Source: an uncultured Alphaproteobacteria bacterium
GTDB lineage: Bacteria > Pseudomonadota > Alphaproteobacteria > Rhizobiales > Pleomorphomonadaceae
Direction of reading: 5' to 3'
DNA length: 26,851 nt
NCBI GenBank assembly: GCA_937900425.1
Contig: CALCDT010000298.1
Span: 1 to 26,851, forward strand
Shown piece after piece: positions 1 through 7,838 of the stretch; the first letter of the stretch is position 1, and every line of letters starts with the position of its first letter. The notes beneath the pieces are model-generated. The model was not told where the DNA came from. It worked only from the letters and a program-made list of their open reading frames with translations, and searched no databases. A program made the position numbers and the translations under genes.

Positions 1-65
1 TCAGTTGGTAGAGCACGTCATTCGTAATGATGGGGTCGGGGGTTCGAGTCCCTTCAGCGGCACCA
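1..65 (+). tRNA. tRNA-Thr(CGT), 3' part (5' end outside window)
   Basis: The 5' acceptor strand and part of the D arm lie before the window. Visible are the end of the D arm, an anticodon stem (16-20 with 28-32) closing the seven-base loop TTCGTAA with anticodon CGT at 23-25, a T arm with loop TTCGAGT, a 3' acceptor strand (55-61), an A discriminator and an encoded CCA at 63-65. CGT reads the threonine codon ACG. A P4-type integrase starts 165 bases downstream, so the tRNA 3' end is the likely integration site of the island that follows. Confidence 0.93.
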
Positions 66-190
66 CTTTCTCCTCCCGGAACGTCCAATCCAGTCCGAAT
101 TTCAATGATTTAGCGCTGAAATACGCTGTCTTTCCGTCCAGCGGCGGCCGGAGGCGTGCGTTTGCATCCGGCAGGATTGGGGGGATTTTT

Positions 191-228
191 GGGGGTATCG
201 AGCCGATACCCCCGAAGGCGATACCCCC
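191..228. promoter_or_regulatory. GGGGGTAT inverted/direct repeats in front of the integrase
   Basis: GGGGGTATCG (191-200) and CGATACCCCC (204-213) form a perfect 10-bp inverted repeat with a 3-base loop. A further GATACCCCC lies at 220-228, directly against the integrase start codon at 230. The 12-mer GGGGGTATCGAG at 191-202 recurs at 23877-23888 near the proposed right border. Candidate integrase arm-binding sites; the hairpin would also cover the place where a ribosome binding site should be, so integrase expression may be autoregulated (inference). Confidence 0.6.
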
Positions 229-229
229 A

Positions 230-1477
230 ATGTCCCTTTCCGACACGTCGATCCGCAACGCCAAGGGCGAGGCCAAGGCCTACAAGCTGGCGGACGCCGG
301 TGGCCTCTATGTGCTGGTCAATCCGAACAGGTCGCGCCTGTGGCGCTGGAAGTACCGCTTCGGCGGAAAGGAAAAGGTTCTCGCCATCGGCGCCTATCCC
401 GCCGTTTCGCTCGCCAAGGCGCGCGAGGCGCGCGACGCGGCCCGCGAGCGTCTCGCCGAAGGCACCGACCCTTCCGAGCACAAGCGCGACGTCCGCCGGC
501 AAGCCCATTTGGTTGCCGCCAACACCTTCGGGCTGATCGCCGAAGAGTTCCTCGACAAGCAGCGTCGGGAGGGGAAGGCCGCTGCGACGTTGGTCAAGAA
601 GGAATGGCTGCTCGGCCTCGCGCGACACGAACTCGGCGACCGTCCCGTCTCGGAACTGCGCGCACCCGATATCCTTCCTGTCCTCAAGGCGATCGAAGCA
701 CGCGGCACCCATGAAACGGCCCTGCGTCTGCGCGCCGTCATCGGTGCGGTCTTCCGCTACGCCATCGCCACCGGCCGGGCCGATGTCGATCCGTCCCAAT
801 CCCTGCACGGTGCCTTGATCCGGCCGCAGGTGACGCATCGTGCGGCGGTGACGAGCGCCGAAGCCTTCGGCGGTCTCTTGCGGGCGATCGACGGATGCGA
901 AGGCCAGTTGTCGACGAGGGCGGCGCTTCAACTTCTCGCGGTCCTGTTCCCGCGGCCGGGAGAGCTGCGCATGGCCGAGTGGTCCGAGTTCGACTTGGCG
1001 AAGGCGACGTGGACCATCCCGGCGATACGGACCAAGATGCGCCGGGAGCACAGGATGCCCCTGCCACCGCAGGCCGTCGCCATACTGGAGGGGCTGCGTC
1101 CGATCACCGGCAACGGCAAGCTGGTCTTGCCGTCCGTGCGCACCAATGCCCGGCCGATATCCGAGAACACCTTGAACGCCGCTCTTCGCCGTCTCGGCTA
1201 TACGAAGGATCAGGTCACGGCCCACGGCTTTCGCGCGACCGCTTCGACGCTTCTGAACGAAAGCGGGCGGTGGAACCCCGACGCCATCGAACGCCAATTG
1301 GCGCATGTGGAGGCCAATGCCGTTCGCCGCGCCTACGCCCGCGGTGAGCATTGGGATGAACGTGTCACCATGATGCGATGGTGGGCCGATCATCTTGACA
1401 CCTTGCGCGCCGGCGGCGAAGTGGTCGAGTTCCGGCGCGAGGACAAGACCATTTCGGCGGGCAAGGCGCTGGCGTGA
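230..1477 (+). CDS. int: P4-type tyrosine site-specific integrase
   Basis: A 415-residue integrase of the DUF4102/P4 family, which inserts genomic islands into tRNA genes. The N-terminal arm-binding domain (about 1-85) contains the family-typical stretches LADAGGLYVLV and LAIGAYPAVSLAKAREAR. A SAM-like core-binding domain (about 100-200) precedes the catalytic domain with R242 (RPGEL), H332-x-x-R335 (HGFR), H359 (LAHV) and nucleophile Y369 (RRAYARGEHW), then the usual MMRWWADHLD end. All catalytic residues are present, so it looks intact. I chose ATG 230 because the protein then begins at the family's normal N-terminus; the frame is open further upstream into the tRNA, but that part shows no homology. 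No Shine-Dalgarno is seen; a GGGGGTAT hairpin occupies the leader. Confidence 0.95.
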   Translation: MSLSDTSIRNAKGEAKAYKLADAGGLYVLVNPNRSRLWRWKYRFGGKEKVLAIGAYPAVSLAKAREARDAARERLAEGTDPSEHKRDVRRQAHLVAANTFGLIAEEFLDKQRREGKAAATLVKKEWLLGLARHELGDRPVSELRAPDILPVLKAIEARGTHETALRLRAVIGAVFRYAIATGRADVDPSQSLHGALIRPQVTHRAAVTSAEAFGGLLRAIDGCEGQLSTRAALQLLAVLFPRPGELRMAEWSEFDLAKATWTIPAIRTKMRREHRMPLPPQAVAILEGLRPITGNGKLVLPSVRTNARPISENTLNAALRRLGYTKDQVTAHGFRATASTLLNESGRWNPDAIERQLAHVEANAVRRAYARGEHWDERVTMMRWWADHLDTLRAGGEVVEFRREDKTISAGKALA

Positions 1478-1711
1478 GGCGAGCGGATCGGGGGCCGTCA
1501 CCGCGGACGGTCGCGGAGCCGATCACGGCGCCTTGCCTTCTTTCGATCGGCAAGAGGCGACCGGGATGGAGCGGCTTCCGAGAATCGCTCAAATTTGCAG
1601 GGGCTAAAAAGCGCTGATCGGTCCGGTCCCGCAACAAGCTATCCCGTTTTCCCGCCCATCCCCCTCCTTCATCCTTCCCGCCGCTTGGAACCCGTCGGCG
1701 CGTTGCCGGCA

Positions 1712-2797
1712 TCATGTCGTTCCGATCAGTTCCAGCAGCTTCGTGCGCAACTCCAAATCCGCCGCGGGCCGGGGATGAGCCAGCCCGCGGATGATCGCCG
1801 CTTGCCGGTGCGATGAAACGGTGCCGTAGCTGCTGAAGGTCGTCATGACCTTTTCATGGCCGAGGTTCTGCGACCAAGCCTTGAACTCTTCGGGGCCGGA
1901 ACAGACGCGCTCGCCGAGTTGGGTGAGGGTCTTTCGGACCGAATGCGGGTTGAAATAGGGTAGCCCCGCCGCCGCGAAGGCCTCCTTGAAGATCTTGCGG
2001 ATCGGGTCGGCATTGCTCCAGCCCCTGCGGTCGATGCCGGTGACGGCGAACAGACGCGTTTCCGGGTCGAATGCGACCCTCGTCGCCGGGAACAAGGGAT
2101 CGTCGTCGCTCCAGTGGCGGTCCAGCCGCAGATGATCGACCCAATCGGCGACGATGCCGAGGGCCGGGCCGCCGACCGGGAAGAACCAGGTATCGAAGGT
2201 CTTCGCCGCCTTGGTCCGCACCTCGCGCGCGTCCTGCCGAAAGACGCCTTCGGCCATGTCGACGTGCTTCAAGAGGGCCGAAGCGATGGCGTCGTCGCGG
2301 GCGCCTGTCAGCAGCGCGAAGGCGATCACGGCCCGGTTGCGCCGGTCGACGTCCGACGCCTGCGGCATGACGGCGAGCACGTGGTGGATCTGCTCCAGCG
2401 ACGGAACCGGCCGCTCCCGCTGCGCCGTGGCGATCCGCATGTCCCGCTCCGAGGCGTTGAAGTAGTCCGCATCGGCATAGGCGATCCGCGACCGGTATCC
2501 CGGTTGACCGGCGAGCCACAGGAAGAAGCCGCGCAGGGCAACGAGCGTCTGGTGCACCGTCGCCCTGGCGAGTGGCTTGCCCGATCGCGCCGCACGCTGC
2601 TCCAGCAGTTGCGACTTGAAGGCGGTCGCCTGCGCAACGTGGAAGCGCTTGAAGTCGCGATGGCGGGTCGCGTCTTCGAAGCGGGCGATGGCCTTCGCCG
2701 CCGCGTCGACCGTCGTCTCGCTCGCCCGCTTGGCCTCCTTCAGATAGATGAGGTAGTCGCGCTTGATCCGTTCATTGGCGGCATTGGTTTTCGCCAT
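1712..2797 (-). CDS. Tyrosine recombinase/phage integrase family protein
   Basis: A 361-residue tyrosine recombinase unrelated in detail to the adjacent P4-type integrase. It has an N-terminal SAM-like core-binding domain (about 10-110) and a catalytic domain from about 130 with R167 (TGARDDA), H285-x-x-R288 (HSVRKT), H314 (NLGHEKVMTTF) and Y324 (SSYG). The start ATG 2797 has an AAGGAA-like ribosome site upstream. It converges on the integrase with a 234-base gap in which I see no gene. Its role is unknown: it could be a second excision/integration enzyme of the island or a relic of another insertion at the same hot spot. No directionality factor is visible beside it. Confidence 0.88.
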   Translation of the reverse strand: MAKTNAANERIKRDYLIYLKEAKRASETTVDAAAKAIARFEDATRHRDFKRFHVAQATAFKSQLLEQRAARSGKPLARATVHQTLVALRGFFLWLAGQPGYRSRIAYADADYFNASERDMRIATAQRERPVPSLEQIHHVLAVMPQASDVDRRNRAVIAFALLTGARDDAIASALLKHVDMAEGVFRQDAREVRTKAAKTFDTWFFPVGGPALGIVADWVDHLRLDRHWSDDDPLFPATRVAFDPETRLFAVTGIDRRGWSNADPIRKIFKEAFAAAGLPYFNPHSVRKTLTQLGERVCSGPEEFKAWSQNLGHEKVMTTFSSYGTVSSHRQAAIIRGLAHPRPAADLELRTKLLELIGTT

Positions 2798-2923
2798 GAT
2801 CAGGGGTTCCTTTCGAAGTCACGATGGAGGGAGGGTTCGGCCATCTCGTTCAGTCGATCGGAACGCTACCGCGATCTGGCGGAACGAACCGCCTCGCGCC
2901 CCACTTGTTGCGAAGAGAATGCC

Positions 2924-3934
2924 ATGCTGTTGAGTGAATTGCCCTCGCGCAACAATCCTGCGCTGCCGCTCGCCCGCCTGCAGATCACACTCGTCGCGTG
3001 TGAGGATATCGTCGATCTGCCGCCGTTCCGCGGCGCTTTCTGGCGCGGTGTATTCGGTCGTGCCCTCGCGGCACTGTCCGACGAAAGCCTCCCGCTCGCC
3101 GAGGTCTGGCCGGAGAGCATCGCCACGGTCTCTTTCGGGAAATGGCGGCGCGCCGAGCTCTATCGCATGCTGTTCGCCCCCGAAGACGAGACGGCGACCC
3201 TGCCGGCGCATCTGCAGGTGCCGGCCCCTTTCGTGATCGACGCGCTTCCCGGTGAGTCCCATCTTCGGGAAGGCGAAACGGAGATGATCGGGCTGACTCT
3301 GATCGGAAACGCGGCCGTCCACGCGCTTCCCGCGGTGCTCGCGGCCTTCGAGCGGGCCGGCCGGGACGGGCTCGGCGGCGCCAGTGCCGACGGTCACCGC
3401 GGCCGCGCCCGCCTCGTCGATGCGTCGCTGACCTGGCGCGAGGCAGGGTCGGCGACGCCCGTCCTCTCGCACGAGGGCACCGTCGCCCTTGTCGAGGCGG
3501 CCGCGCCGCCGGTGCCGCCGATGCCGGAGGAGGTGACGGTCACGCTCGCCTCGCCTCTGCGCCTTCTCAAACGCGGCCAGTTGATCGGTCCGGACGACTT
3601 TCGCCCCGGCGATCTGCTCGAAGCGCTGGTCCGCCGCATTTCCACGCTGCAGCGTTGCCATGGCCCGGGCCCCATCGCCGCCGATTTCCGCGCGCTGTTC
3701 GACCGCGCGGCGCAGGCCCGGATGGCGGATCGCGACCTCTGGTTCGCCGAACAGCACCGCTGGTCCGGCCACCAGAAGCAGGAGATCGAGATGGGCGGCC
3801 TCGTCGGCACCTTCCGCCTCCCGCTCGGGGACCTCGGCGCGCTTTGGCCGTACCTCTGGCTCGGACAATGGGTCCACGCCGGCAAGGGGACCGTGCACGG
3901 CATGGGTTCGGTGCGACTCGGGCGGTCGGCATGA
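2924..3934 (+). CDS. cas6: CRISPR pre-crRNA processing endoribonuclease, Cas6/RAMP family
   Basis: A 336-residue RAMP protein. The C-terminal part (about 195-336) matches the Cas6 C-terminal domain family (PF10040): WSGHQKQEIEMGGLVGTF, then LWPYLWLGQWVHAGKGTVHGMGS spanning the Trp-rich helix and the glycine-rich loop near the end. Cas6 enzymes cut repeat RNA at the base of its hairpin and leave an 8-nt handle; the repeats here end in AGTGAAAC in transcript sense, which fits. ATG 2924 follows GAAGAGA, a fair ribosome site, and restores the usual N-terminal length; the longer open frame upstream is antisense to the recombinase. It is the only Cas6 seen for four arrays. The CARF gene follows 117 bases later in the same direction. 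The catalytic residues cannot be assigned confidently because they vary in this family. Confidence 0.9.
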   Translation: MLLSELPSRNNPALPLARLQITLVACEDIVDLPPFRGAFWRGVFGRALAALSDESLPLAEVWPESIATVSFGKWRRAELYRMLFAPEDETATLPAHLQVPAPFVIDALPGESHLREGETEMIGLTLIGNAAVHALPAVLAAFERAGRDGLGGASADGHRGRARLVDASLTWREAGSATPVLSHEGTVALVEAAAPPVPPMPEEVTVTLASPLRLLKRGQLIGPDDFRPGDLLEALVRRISTLQRCHGPGPIAADFRALFDRAAQARMADRDLWFAEQHRWSGHQKQEIEMGGLVGTFRLPLGDLGALWPYLWLGQWVHAGKGTVHGMGSVRLGRSA

Positions 3935-4051
3935 GCCTCGCAATGTTGTGCGTTGCTGCGAACGGTGTTGTTTCGGCCTAACCTTTCCGCACTCGATGCT
4001 GGACGCGCCGACGTGGCGCGAAAGCCGGGACGGGGCGGGGCGCGGGGACCG

Positions 4052-5278
4052 ATGAATAAGCGTGAAATGCAGAGCAGACCGGCGCCGGCCCAGTCCGAGC
4101 CTCCTTCCGGCACAGACGCGCGAGTGGCGACACACGCCGCGACGCGCCCGCCGGCGAAGGAAGACCCCACCGGCTACCCGCGCCGCATCCTGCTCGCCTC
4201 GCTCGGCCTCTTTCCACAGGTGCTGACGGAAACGCTCTGGTGCCTCGCCCGGGCCGATCCGCCCTTCGTGCCGACGGAGATCCACGCCGTCACCACCGTG
4301 GAGGGACGGCGGCGGGCGGAGCTGACTCTGCTCGATCCCTCCTCGGCGATGCTGCGGGCGCTTGCGGCCGACCTCGGCCACCCGCAGCTCGCCGAGGCGC
4401 TGACGGCGGACCGGCTGCACGTGATCGCCGACGGCGGCGGCCGCCCGCTGGCCGACATCGACGGCCCCGCCGACAACGAGGCGGCGGCCGACACCATCGC
4501 CCGGCTGGTGGCGCGCCTCACGGCGGACCCGCGCGCCGCGCTGCACGTGTCGATCGCCGGCGGCCGAAAGACCATGGGCTTCCTCGTCGGCTACGCGCTG
4601 TCGCTCCACGGCCGCGCTCAGGACCGGCTGAGCCACGTCCTCGTCAGCGAGCCGTTCCAGAGCCACCCGCAGTTCTTCTTCCCGCCGGGCGAGCCGCGGG
4701 TGCTGATGGCGCGGGAGAGTCGCCCGGTCTCCACGGCTGAGGCGCGGGTGATGCTGGCGGACATCCCCTTCGTGCGGCTGAGGCCGGCCTTGCAGCCCGA
4801 ATTCTTCGCCGAGGGCACCAGCTATTCCGATCTGGTGGCGGCGATGCAGCGGCGGTTCGCGCCGCCGCATCTCGTCGTCGACGGGCCGGGCGGCCGGCTG
4901 GTGGCAGGCGGCGTCGCCGTCGCGCTGCCCCCGCTCACCTTCACCTTCGCGGTCCTGCTCGCAAGGGCGAGCGCGGCGGGCGGAGGCTTCAGCTGGCAGG
5001 ACCTTGCCGATGCCCGCCCCGCAAGGCTGCACGCGGCCCTGCTGCGGCTGCGGGAGGGCACGGGGCCGACCCCGCGCAGCGGCAGGTTCGGCGACGTCGG
5101 CGATCACGAGCCGCTGTTCCGCCAGCAGGTCTCGCGTCTGCGCGCGGCCCTGAAACGCAGGCTCGGCCCTGCCGCCGCCCCCTATCTTCCGGTCTCCATC
5201 GGCACGCGGCCCCGCACCCGCACGCGCTTCGCGCTCGCGCCGGACGCGATCGACCTCGTCGGCCTGCCGGACGTCTGA
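4052..5278 (+). CDS. CARF-wHTH protein of the NE0113 (TIGR02584/PF09623) CRISPR family
   Basis: About 408 residues. After a Pro/Ala-rich, probably disordered N-terminus (1-40), the CARF Rossmann domain starts at YPRRILLASLGLFPQVLTET and includes the family motif SIAGGRKTMGF (GGRK at 170-173). CARF domains bind cyclic oligoadenylates made by Cas10. The last 170 residues resemble a winged-helix domain (LFRQQVSRLRAALKRRLG, then a basic hairpin TRPRTRTRF). There is no convincing HEPN or PD-(D/E)XK motif. In Crn1-type ring nucleases a lysine in a comparable position is catalytic, so K173 makes a ring-nuclease role plausible; a ligand-controlled DNA-binding regulator is the alternative. Both are inference. 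ATG 4052 was chosen from ATG-type starts; the exact start is uncertain. Confidence 0.85.
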   Translation: MNKREMQSRPAPAQSEPPSGTDARVATHAATRPPAKEDPTGYPRRILLASLGLFPQVLTETLWCLARADPPFVPTEIHAVTTVEGRRRAELTLLDPSSAMLRALAADLGHPQLAEALTADRLHVIADGGGRPLADIDGPADNEAAADTIARLVARLTADPRAALHVSIAGGRKTMGFLVGYALSLHGRAQDRLSHVLVSEPFQSHPQFFFPPGEPRVLMARESRPVSTAEARVMLADIPFVRLRPALQPEFFAEGTSYSDLVAAMQRRFAPPHLVVDGPGGRLVAGGVAVALPPLTFTFAVLLARASAAGGGFSWQDLADARPARLHAALLRLREGTGPTPRSGRFGDVGDHEPLFRQQVSRLRAALKRRLGPAAAPYLPVSIGTRPRTRTRFALAPDAIDLVGLPDV

Positions 5279-5369
5279 GCGGGACCGCCGGCCCCGATCC
5301 GGGCCGACGCCCTCGGTCCGCCCGAACTCGTCCGAAGAACATCCACCGAGATCCGCCGTCGTCGGAGCG

Positions 5370-5607
5370 GGTTGCTCGGGCTGATGAAGCGGGGAAGTCC
5401 GCGAGCCCACCGCCGTACCGACACCACCGCCCTGGAGTTTCACTCCCCTGAAGAAGCGGGGATGTCCGCAAGGGTTCCTCTCTGCTCTGGGAAGGTATCA
5501 CCGTTTCACTCCCCTGAAGAAGCGGGGATGTCCGCAAGGTCTCACCGCTCTTTTTCGTCGGCCTGCACCAGGTTTCACTCCCCTGAAGAAGCGGGGATGT
5601 CCGCAAG
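5370..5607 (-). CRISPR. CRISPR array A (3 intact repeats plus 1 decayed)
   Basis: Intact 36-base repeats at 5437-5472, 5503-5538 and 5572-5607, plus-strand form beginning GTTTCACTCCCCTGAAGAAG and ending GGGGATGTCCGCAAG. Spacers are 30 and 33 bases. A decayed leader-distal repeat at 5370-5405 keeps only its right part (TGATGAAGCGGGGAAGTCC) and is followed by a 31-base spacer. The leader lies to the right (5608 onward), so transcription runs leftward and the transcript repeat ends AGTGAAAC. The decayed repeat carries the GGGGAAGTCCGCGAG ending of arrays B and D, not the ending of its own array. Confidence 0.97.
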
Positions 5608-5730
5608 GGACCTGGAACAAAAAGTGCCAGCAAAATGAGGCACTTGCAAGCGGAACAAAAAGGAAACAGAATCTGCCCTGAAAATGACATGAAAAGGCAA
5701 GATTTCAACACGACATGTTCCTTTTTTGTT
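5608..5730 (-). promoter_or_regulatory. Leader of array A
   Basis: A/T-rich island in otherwise GC-rich DNA, near-identical to the sequences right of arrays B, C and D. Shared blocks are GGACCTGGAACAAAAAGTGC, CTTGCAAGCGGAACAAA and GAAAATGACATGAAAAGGCA. It holds an internal direct repeat, TGCCAGCAAAATGA (5625-5638) and TGCCCTGAAAATGA (5674-5687), 49 bases apart. It should carry the array promoter reading leftward and the integration signals for new spacers. Confidence 0.85.
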
Positions 5731-5823
5731 CGAGCCCGCGTCACTCCGCGCGGTGGTCGCGAGCGGCGGCGAAGGCGCCGGCGGAGGCCGTCGACGCCGG
5801 AGGCCGGCTATGTCGCGCGACGG

Positions 5824-6564
5824 TCAGATCCGCCGGGCGGAAAGGCCGGCGAGGTCGGCGGCGTGGATGGCGCGCAGCGCGTCGAGGGCTTTCTCGTGGC
5901 GCGTCTCTGCGGCATCGAGCCCGTCGGCGAGGGCTCTCGCTTCCTCGATCCTCCGGTCCTCCGCGGGGTCGCCCGTCGTGGCGTTCCAGCCGGCGGCGAG
6001 GCCGGCGAGGGCCGCGACGACGCCGGTGGCGACGACGTAGGCCTCGGCGGCCAGCAGGGCCGTGGTGGCGAGGACGACGGCGAGCAGGAGGCTGTCGGCC
6101 CCGACGGCGGCAAGCGAGGCGGCCGACGCCGTCTTCCGCGGCCCGATCATCCGTTTCCAGGCGCGGCCGCCGCGGATGCCGCACCAATGGGCATGAAGGA
6201 CCAGTCCGGGCAGCACGGCGAGGGCGAGCGGGAACGGGTCGTCCGCGAGGGCCCGCACGGCCGGCACCGCGGCGAGAGCGACGGTGGCGGCGCCGACGAG
6301 GCCGGCCGATCGCTCCCGCCGCCGCCGGGCGCCCGCGAGTTCGGCGATGGCCTGAACGGAACCGTCAAACCCGAGACGCGACGCGCGCTGCCGCAGGTCG
6401 GCGAGATCGTCGGCCGCCGCGGCGGCTTCGGCGAGCCTGTCGCGATAGCTCGTCTCGGCATGGAGTTCGGTCAAGCCCGGCATCACGGCGGGCAGGGCGG
6501 CGGACGCGTCGGTACGCCCGGCGAAGAATTCGACACGTCCGGCGAGATCGGAAACCAGAGACAT
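5824..6564 (-). CDS. Four-helix membrane protein of unknown function within the CRISPR locus
   Basis: A 246-residue protein I do not recognise. A soluble, acidic, helical N-terminal part (1-80, Ala-rich, probable coiled coil at 40-80) and an RRRR cluster precede four hydrophobic segments at about 86-105, 111-127, 147-166 and 172-193, paired as two hairpins. The last 50 residues (about 196-246) are helical and charged. There is no signal peptide. ATG 6564 follows an AAGG about 11 bases upstream; the frame is open further up but that part is not protein-like. It is divergent from the reverse transcriptase, and the shared intergenic region contains the AACGTT-centred palindrome found elsewhere in the locus. 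Its position between array A and the RT suggests a CRISPR accessory, perhaps a membrane effector, but nothing in the sequence proves it. Confidence 0.7.
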   Translation of the reverse strand: MSLVSDLAGRVEFFAGRTDASAALPAVMPGLTELHAETSYRDRLAEAAAAADDLADLRQRASRLGFDGSVQAIAELAGARRRRERSAGLVGAATVALAAVPAVRALADDPFPLALAVLPGLVLHAHWCGIRGGRAWKRMIGPRKTASAASLAAVGADSLLLAVVLATTALLAAEAYVVATGVVAALAGLAAGWNATTGDPAEDRRIEEARALADGLDAAETRHEKALDALRAIHAADLAGLSARRI

Positions 6565-6755
6565 GGTGAGGGCCTTTCTGCGGTTCGCATTCCGGGATGC
6601 CGCCGCCCGCCCTCTCCGGACGATCGCTCGCGCATCCGGCTGGTCGAAACCCGGACCGCGCTTTTCGGCCGGAGGCTCCGCCCGTGATCGGGGATGGCGC
6701 CCGGACGCGGCGGCACACCCCTGAGAGTGCCGCATTCCGGACCGGGCGCGACCCG

Positions 6756-6769
6756 CGGCAACGTTGCCG
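6756..6769. promoter_or_regulatory. Palindromic operator candidate before the RT (CGGCAACGTTGCCG)
   Basis: Perfect 14-bp palindrome in the 277-base region between the membrane-protein gene and the RT gene, 73 bases before the RT start. Its core matches palindromes before cas10 (18691-18706) and before cas2' (21327-21340). Confidence 0.5.
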
Positions 6770-6841
6770 GCGGGGCCGCGCCGTTTCGACTTCGCCGCCG
6801 CCCTGCCATCATCCGTCGTCGATCATGGCGGAGGGCGGTCG

Positions 6842-7714
6842 ATGGCGCGGGATGGTGAGGACGCCGCATTCTGGCAGATGACGAGCCGGCCGGCGCTGGC
6901 GGACGCCTGTCGCCGGGTGCGGCGCAACCGCAGCGGTGCCGGCGGCGACGGCGAAACGCCCGAAGCCTTCGCTGCCGATCTGGCCGAGAGCATCGGCCGG
7001 CTTTCCCGCGAGTTGCGCGAGGGCAGCTATCGCCCCGGCCCGCTGACGCGCTATCCGATCGCGAAACCCGACGGGCGGGCGCGCTGGCTGGCGGTGCCGT
7101 CCTTCCGAGACCGGGTGGCGCAAAGCGCGGCGGCAGGCGTGCTTTCCGCCGTCGCCGAGCCGCATTTCTCGCCCGCCTCCTTCGCCTACCGGCCGGGCCG
7201 GTCGGTGGAGCACGCCGCCGGCATGGTGACGACCTGGCGGCTGCGGGGCTTCGTTCACGTGGTCGACGGCGACATCGCCGACTTCTTCGACAGCGTGCGC
7301 CACGACGTGGTCATCGACCGGCTGCGCGCCATCGCCGGCTATCGCACCCGCCGGCTCGTCGGCCTGTGGCTGCGTGGCTTCGGCGCCCGGCGCAGCGTCT
7401 TCACCCGGCGGGGACTGGCGCAGGGCTCGCCGCTGTCGCCGCTGCTGGCCAATCTGGTGCTCGACCCGATCGACCATCTGATGGACGGCAGGCGGGTGAA
7501 ATTCGTGCGCTACGCCGACGACTTCCTGCTGATGGCGCGCACGCCCGACGCGGCGGAGGCGGCCCGCGCCCGGCTCGAGCACGAACTCGCCGCCATCGGC
7601 CTCGCCCTCCACGCCGGCAAGACCCGGCTCGCCCGGCTCGACGACGGCGTCGACTTCCTCGGCCTGCGCTTTCAGGACGCCGGCATCGTGCGGGCCGGAA
7701 AAGCCCCGGTATAG
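6842..7714 (+). CDS. Stand-alone CRISPR-associated reverse transcriptase (group II intron-like)
   Basis: A 290-residue RT. Recognisable motifs in order: substrate-side FSPASFAYRPGRSVEHA, RT motif with VDGDIADFFDS (D144), QGSPLSPLLANLVLDPID (194 onward), the catalytic YADD at 224-227 (VRYADDFLLMA), the thumb-side KTRLARL and GVDFLGLRF. It stops right after the RT domain: no maturase/X domain, endonuclease, Cas6 or Cas1 fusion. Such short RTs are found in type III loci and, fused to or alongside Cas1, can support spacer acquisition from RNA. Cas1 and Cas2 lie 12 kb away in the same locus. ATG 6842 is preceded by GGAGGGCGG; an internal ATG at 6878 is an alternative. A retron or diversity-generating RT is less likely because no msr/msd RNA or variable-repeat pair is seen next to it. 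Confidence 0.9.
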   Translation: MARDGEDAAFWQMTSRPALADACRRVRRNRSGAGGDGETPEAFAADLAESIGRLSRELREGSYRPGPLTRYPIAKPDGRARWLAVPSFRDRVAQSAAAGVLSAVAEPHFSPASFAYRPGRSVEHAAGMVTTWRLRGFVHVVDGDIADFFDSVRHDVVIDRLRAIAGYRTRRLVGLWLRGFGARRSVFTRRGLAQGSPLSPLLANLVLDPIDHLMDGRRVKFVRYADDFLLMARTPDAAEAARARLEHELAAIGLALHAGKTRLARLDDGVDFLGLRFQDAGIVRAGKAPV

Positions 7715-7838
7715 ACCCCGGCCCCGCGGCGGCGGGGCGGGGAAGTCTCCGTGGCCATGTCCGGCACCCGAGCCGAACACCCGCTTCAAACCCTGACGCC
7801 GAGCCGGCGGCTCGACCGGCCTCATCCTGATAGGAGAA

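Noticed and set aside
3940..3948. GCAATGTTG before the NE0113 gene as a further operator
   Set aside because: Only a half-length match with a changed centre and no dyad, 104 bases from the start; not distinguishable from chance.
2819..5443. An 874-codon minus-strand open frame opposite cas6 and the CARF gene
   Set aside because: Antisense shadow: the plus-strand genes have clear families and normal starts, while this frame shows no domain.
5372..5638. Open frames through the CRISPR arrays with repeated HSPEEAGMSAR-type text
   Set aside because: Translation of 36-base repeats, not a protein repeat family; the same occurs in arrays B, C and D.
6842..7714. RT as part of a retron or diversity-generating retroelement
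   Set aside because: No msr/msd-like structured region, no template/variable repeat pair and no accessory gene of those systems nearby; the CRISPR context explains it better.
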